Below are positions 37,603 to 38,496 of a stretch of DNA of 38,496 nucleotides, piece by piece. The DNA is taken from contig CAZBWA010000010.1 in assembly GCA_964495555.1 (NCBI GenBank), forward strand, positions 1 through 38,496, in the 5' to 3' direction. This stretch comes from VGCC01 sp964495555. Lineage in GTDB: Bacteria > Actinomycetota > Actinomycetes > S36-B12. A program made the position numbers and the translations under genes. Each line of letters begins with the position of its first letter. Position 1 is the stretch's first letter. The notes under the pieces were generated by a model that ran no database searches, was not told the origin of the DNA, and worked only from the letters and a program-made list of their open reading frames with translations.

Positions 37603-38464
37603 CCAGGATCAACCCGAGGAAGATGAGGCCGACCGCGGGGTAGATGGCCAACGGGGGAATCTGTCCGAGCCAGATGGCCGCGATCAGCGTGGCACCGGGC
37701 ATCTCCAGCAGGATCGAGGTCGACACGACCGTTGCCGATGTGGTGGCAAGGACCTTGTTCATCAGCGTGTGACCGAGCAGCTGAGCAAGGATCGTCAGCG
37801 CAATGATCATCACCCACGCCTGTGCACTGAACCCGACGAACGGCTGATCGGCCAGTAGCGCAATGGGCACGATGGTGATCGCCGAGGCGAAATACAGAAC
37901 AGACGTCATGGTCGCGGTGGGCACCGTCTGCCGCACTCGCTCAGCGATCGTCACATACGCCGCTGCGAACATCGCCGATACCAACGCCAATGCATCGCCG
38001 AGAAGCGCACGGGGATCCATGGCGAAGTCGATACCACTGAGGAGCACGACTCCGCAGAAGGCGATGATGATCCCCACCCACGCAGCGCGTGGGATCCGCA
38101 CACCGAGAGCGCGGGCGATGATCGCAGCCCAGATCGGCTGGGTGGCGACGAATGCCGTCGACGATGCGATGGATGTCAACCACAGGGACGGGATCCACGT
38201 CGCGAAATGCAGTCCCAGCAGGATCCCAGCGATGACAGTGAGACGCACCTCCCGCCTCGTCAAGGATGCAAAGGCAGCTCGCTCGCGAAGGGCGACCCAG
38301 ATCCCGGTGAGGCCGCCGCCGATCAGGCACCGCCAGAACGCGATGGCCAGCGGGGCGGCAGGAGTCGCCGCAATCAGGGGTCCACTCAACGAGATGAACA
38401 CCACGGCCACCGAGAGCCGGACGAGATCCGCAGCCGGCGGGCGGGTCATCACCCGTTGATTCAC
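37553..38464 (-). CDS. EamA/DMT-family transporter
   Basis: 303 residues with ten predicted helices in two EamA repeats: FWRCLIGGGLTGIWVALRE in the first and AQLLGHTLMNKVLATTSATVVSTSILLEMPGATLIAAIWLGQ in the second. Such proteins export metabolites. GTG at 38464 has AGGAG 6 nt upstream and shares bases with an upstream stop (GTGA). It overlaps the MFS gene by 50 bp at the 3' end. Confidence 0.92.
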   Translation of the reverse strand: MNQRVMTRPPAADLVRLSVAVVFISLSGPLIAATPAAPLAIAFWRCLIGGGLTGIWVALRERAAFASLTRREVRLTVIAGILLGLHFATWIPSLWLTSIASSTAFVATQPIWAAIIARALGVRIPRAAWVGIIIAFCGVVLLSGIDFAMDPRALLGDALALVSAMFAAAYVTIAERVRQTVPTATMTSVLYFASAITIVPIALLADQPFVGFSAQAWVMIIALTILAQLLGHTLMNKVLATTSATVVSTSILLEMPGATLIAAIWLGQIPPLAIYPAVGLIFLGLILVIRSSSPREPTETSPI

Positions 38465-38496
38465 GCCATGCTCCTGATTCCGATGCGGGAGTAGCC
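38461..38496 (-). CDS. End of an upstream gene (partial, C-terminus only)
   Basis: The frame ending at TGA 38461-38463 reads GYSRIGIRSMA and runs off the right edge. Its stop overlaps the EamA GTG (GTGA), a typical coupled arrangement. Too short to identify. Confidence 0.4.
   Translation of the reverse strand, partial: GYSRIGIRSMA

Noticed and set aside
1..38496. Insertion sequences, prophage or defence island
   Set aside because: I saw no transposase, integrase, terminal repeats or phage structural genes; gene content is core-type throughout.

Overview
The window is GC-rich DNA from an actinobacterium, probably a planktonic (freshwater-type) member of the class Actinomycetes. Evidence: a WhiB-family regulator, the actinobacterial small families DUF3039, DUF3107 and DUF5302, GTP-dependent PEP carboxykinase, the CysO/CysM/Mec cysteine pathway, a green-type actinorhodopsin, and many leaderless transcription starts. 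Genes are packed tightly. No gap between genes exceeds about 170 bases and many genes overlap. I saw no insertion sequence, phage module or CRISPR array.

Region 1 (1-8104): the 3' end of a tRNA-Leu faces murI-rph-rdgB on the minus strand. Next come cysM, cysO and mec, then clpS-DUF2017. In mycobacteria clpS to rdgB form one conserved block, as I recall it. Here a plus-strand rhodopsin gene sits between DUF2017 and mec, and a small plus-strand membrane protein sits between cysM and murI. A long class-V aminotransferase diverges from clpS.

Region 2 (8101-18699): secreted GH18 protein plus IclR regulator; HdeD-like membrane protein, small lipoprotein and DUF3039; WhiB (WhiB4/WblA-like) converging with pckG; a secreted SGNH hydrolase and a CsoR/CstR-family regulator divergent from an AhpD-like protein, S51 peptidase and TrmB; then a GT2 glycosyltransferase, DUF5302 and a VOC protein.

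Region 3 (18744-29153, all minus): tadA-tadB-tadC-pilin-tadE-tadE-tadG run almost without a gap into prfB-ftsE-ftsX-M23 hydrolase-DUF4436-smpB and the tmRNA gene. This joins surface appendages, translation termination and rescue, and septal wall hydrolysis in one co-directional stretch.

Region 4 (29246-38496): alpha/beta hydrolase divergent from TetR-DUF3107, then a ferritin-like protein divergent from a DEAD-box helicase, ParA, a RecB-like PD-(D/E)XK protein, NUDIX, a CitE-type lyase divergent from an MFS transporter, and an EamA exporter. The TetR-DUF3107-ferritin-like-helicase order also matches mycobacteria.

Most notable observations: (i) nine genes whose start codon lies exactly 6 nt after a TANNNT -10 hexamer, plus one at 7 nt; (ii) the rhodopsin insertion, with a fenestration glycine predicting a carotenoid antenna; (iii) a CstR-like regulator lacking the copper-binding His, over a clear palindromic operator; (iv) an rdgB reading frame that continues into the opposing tRNA-Leu gene; (v) paired DnaA-box-like repeats upstream of tadA. 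All functional assignments rest on motif recognition by eye.
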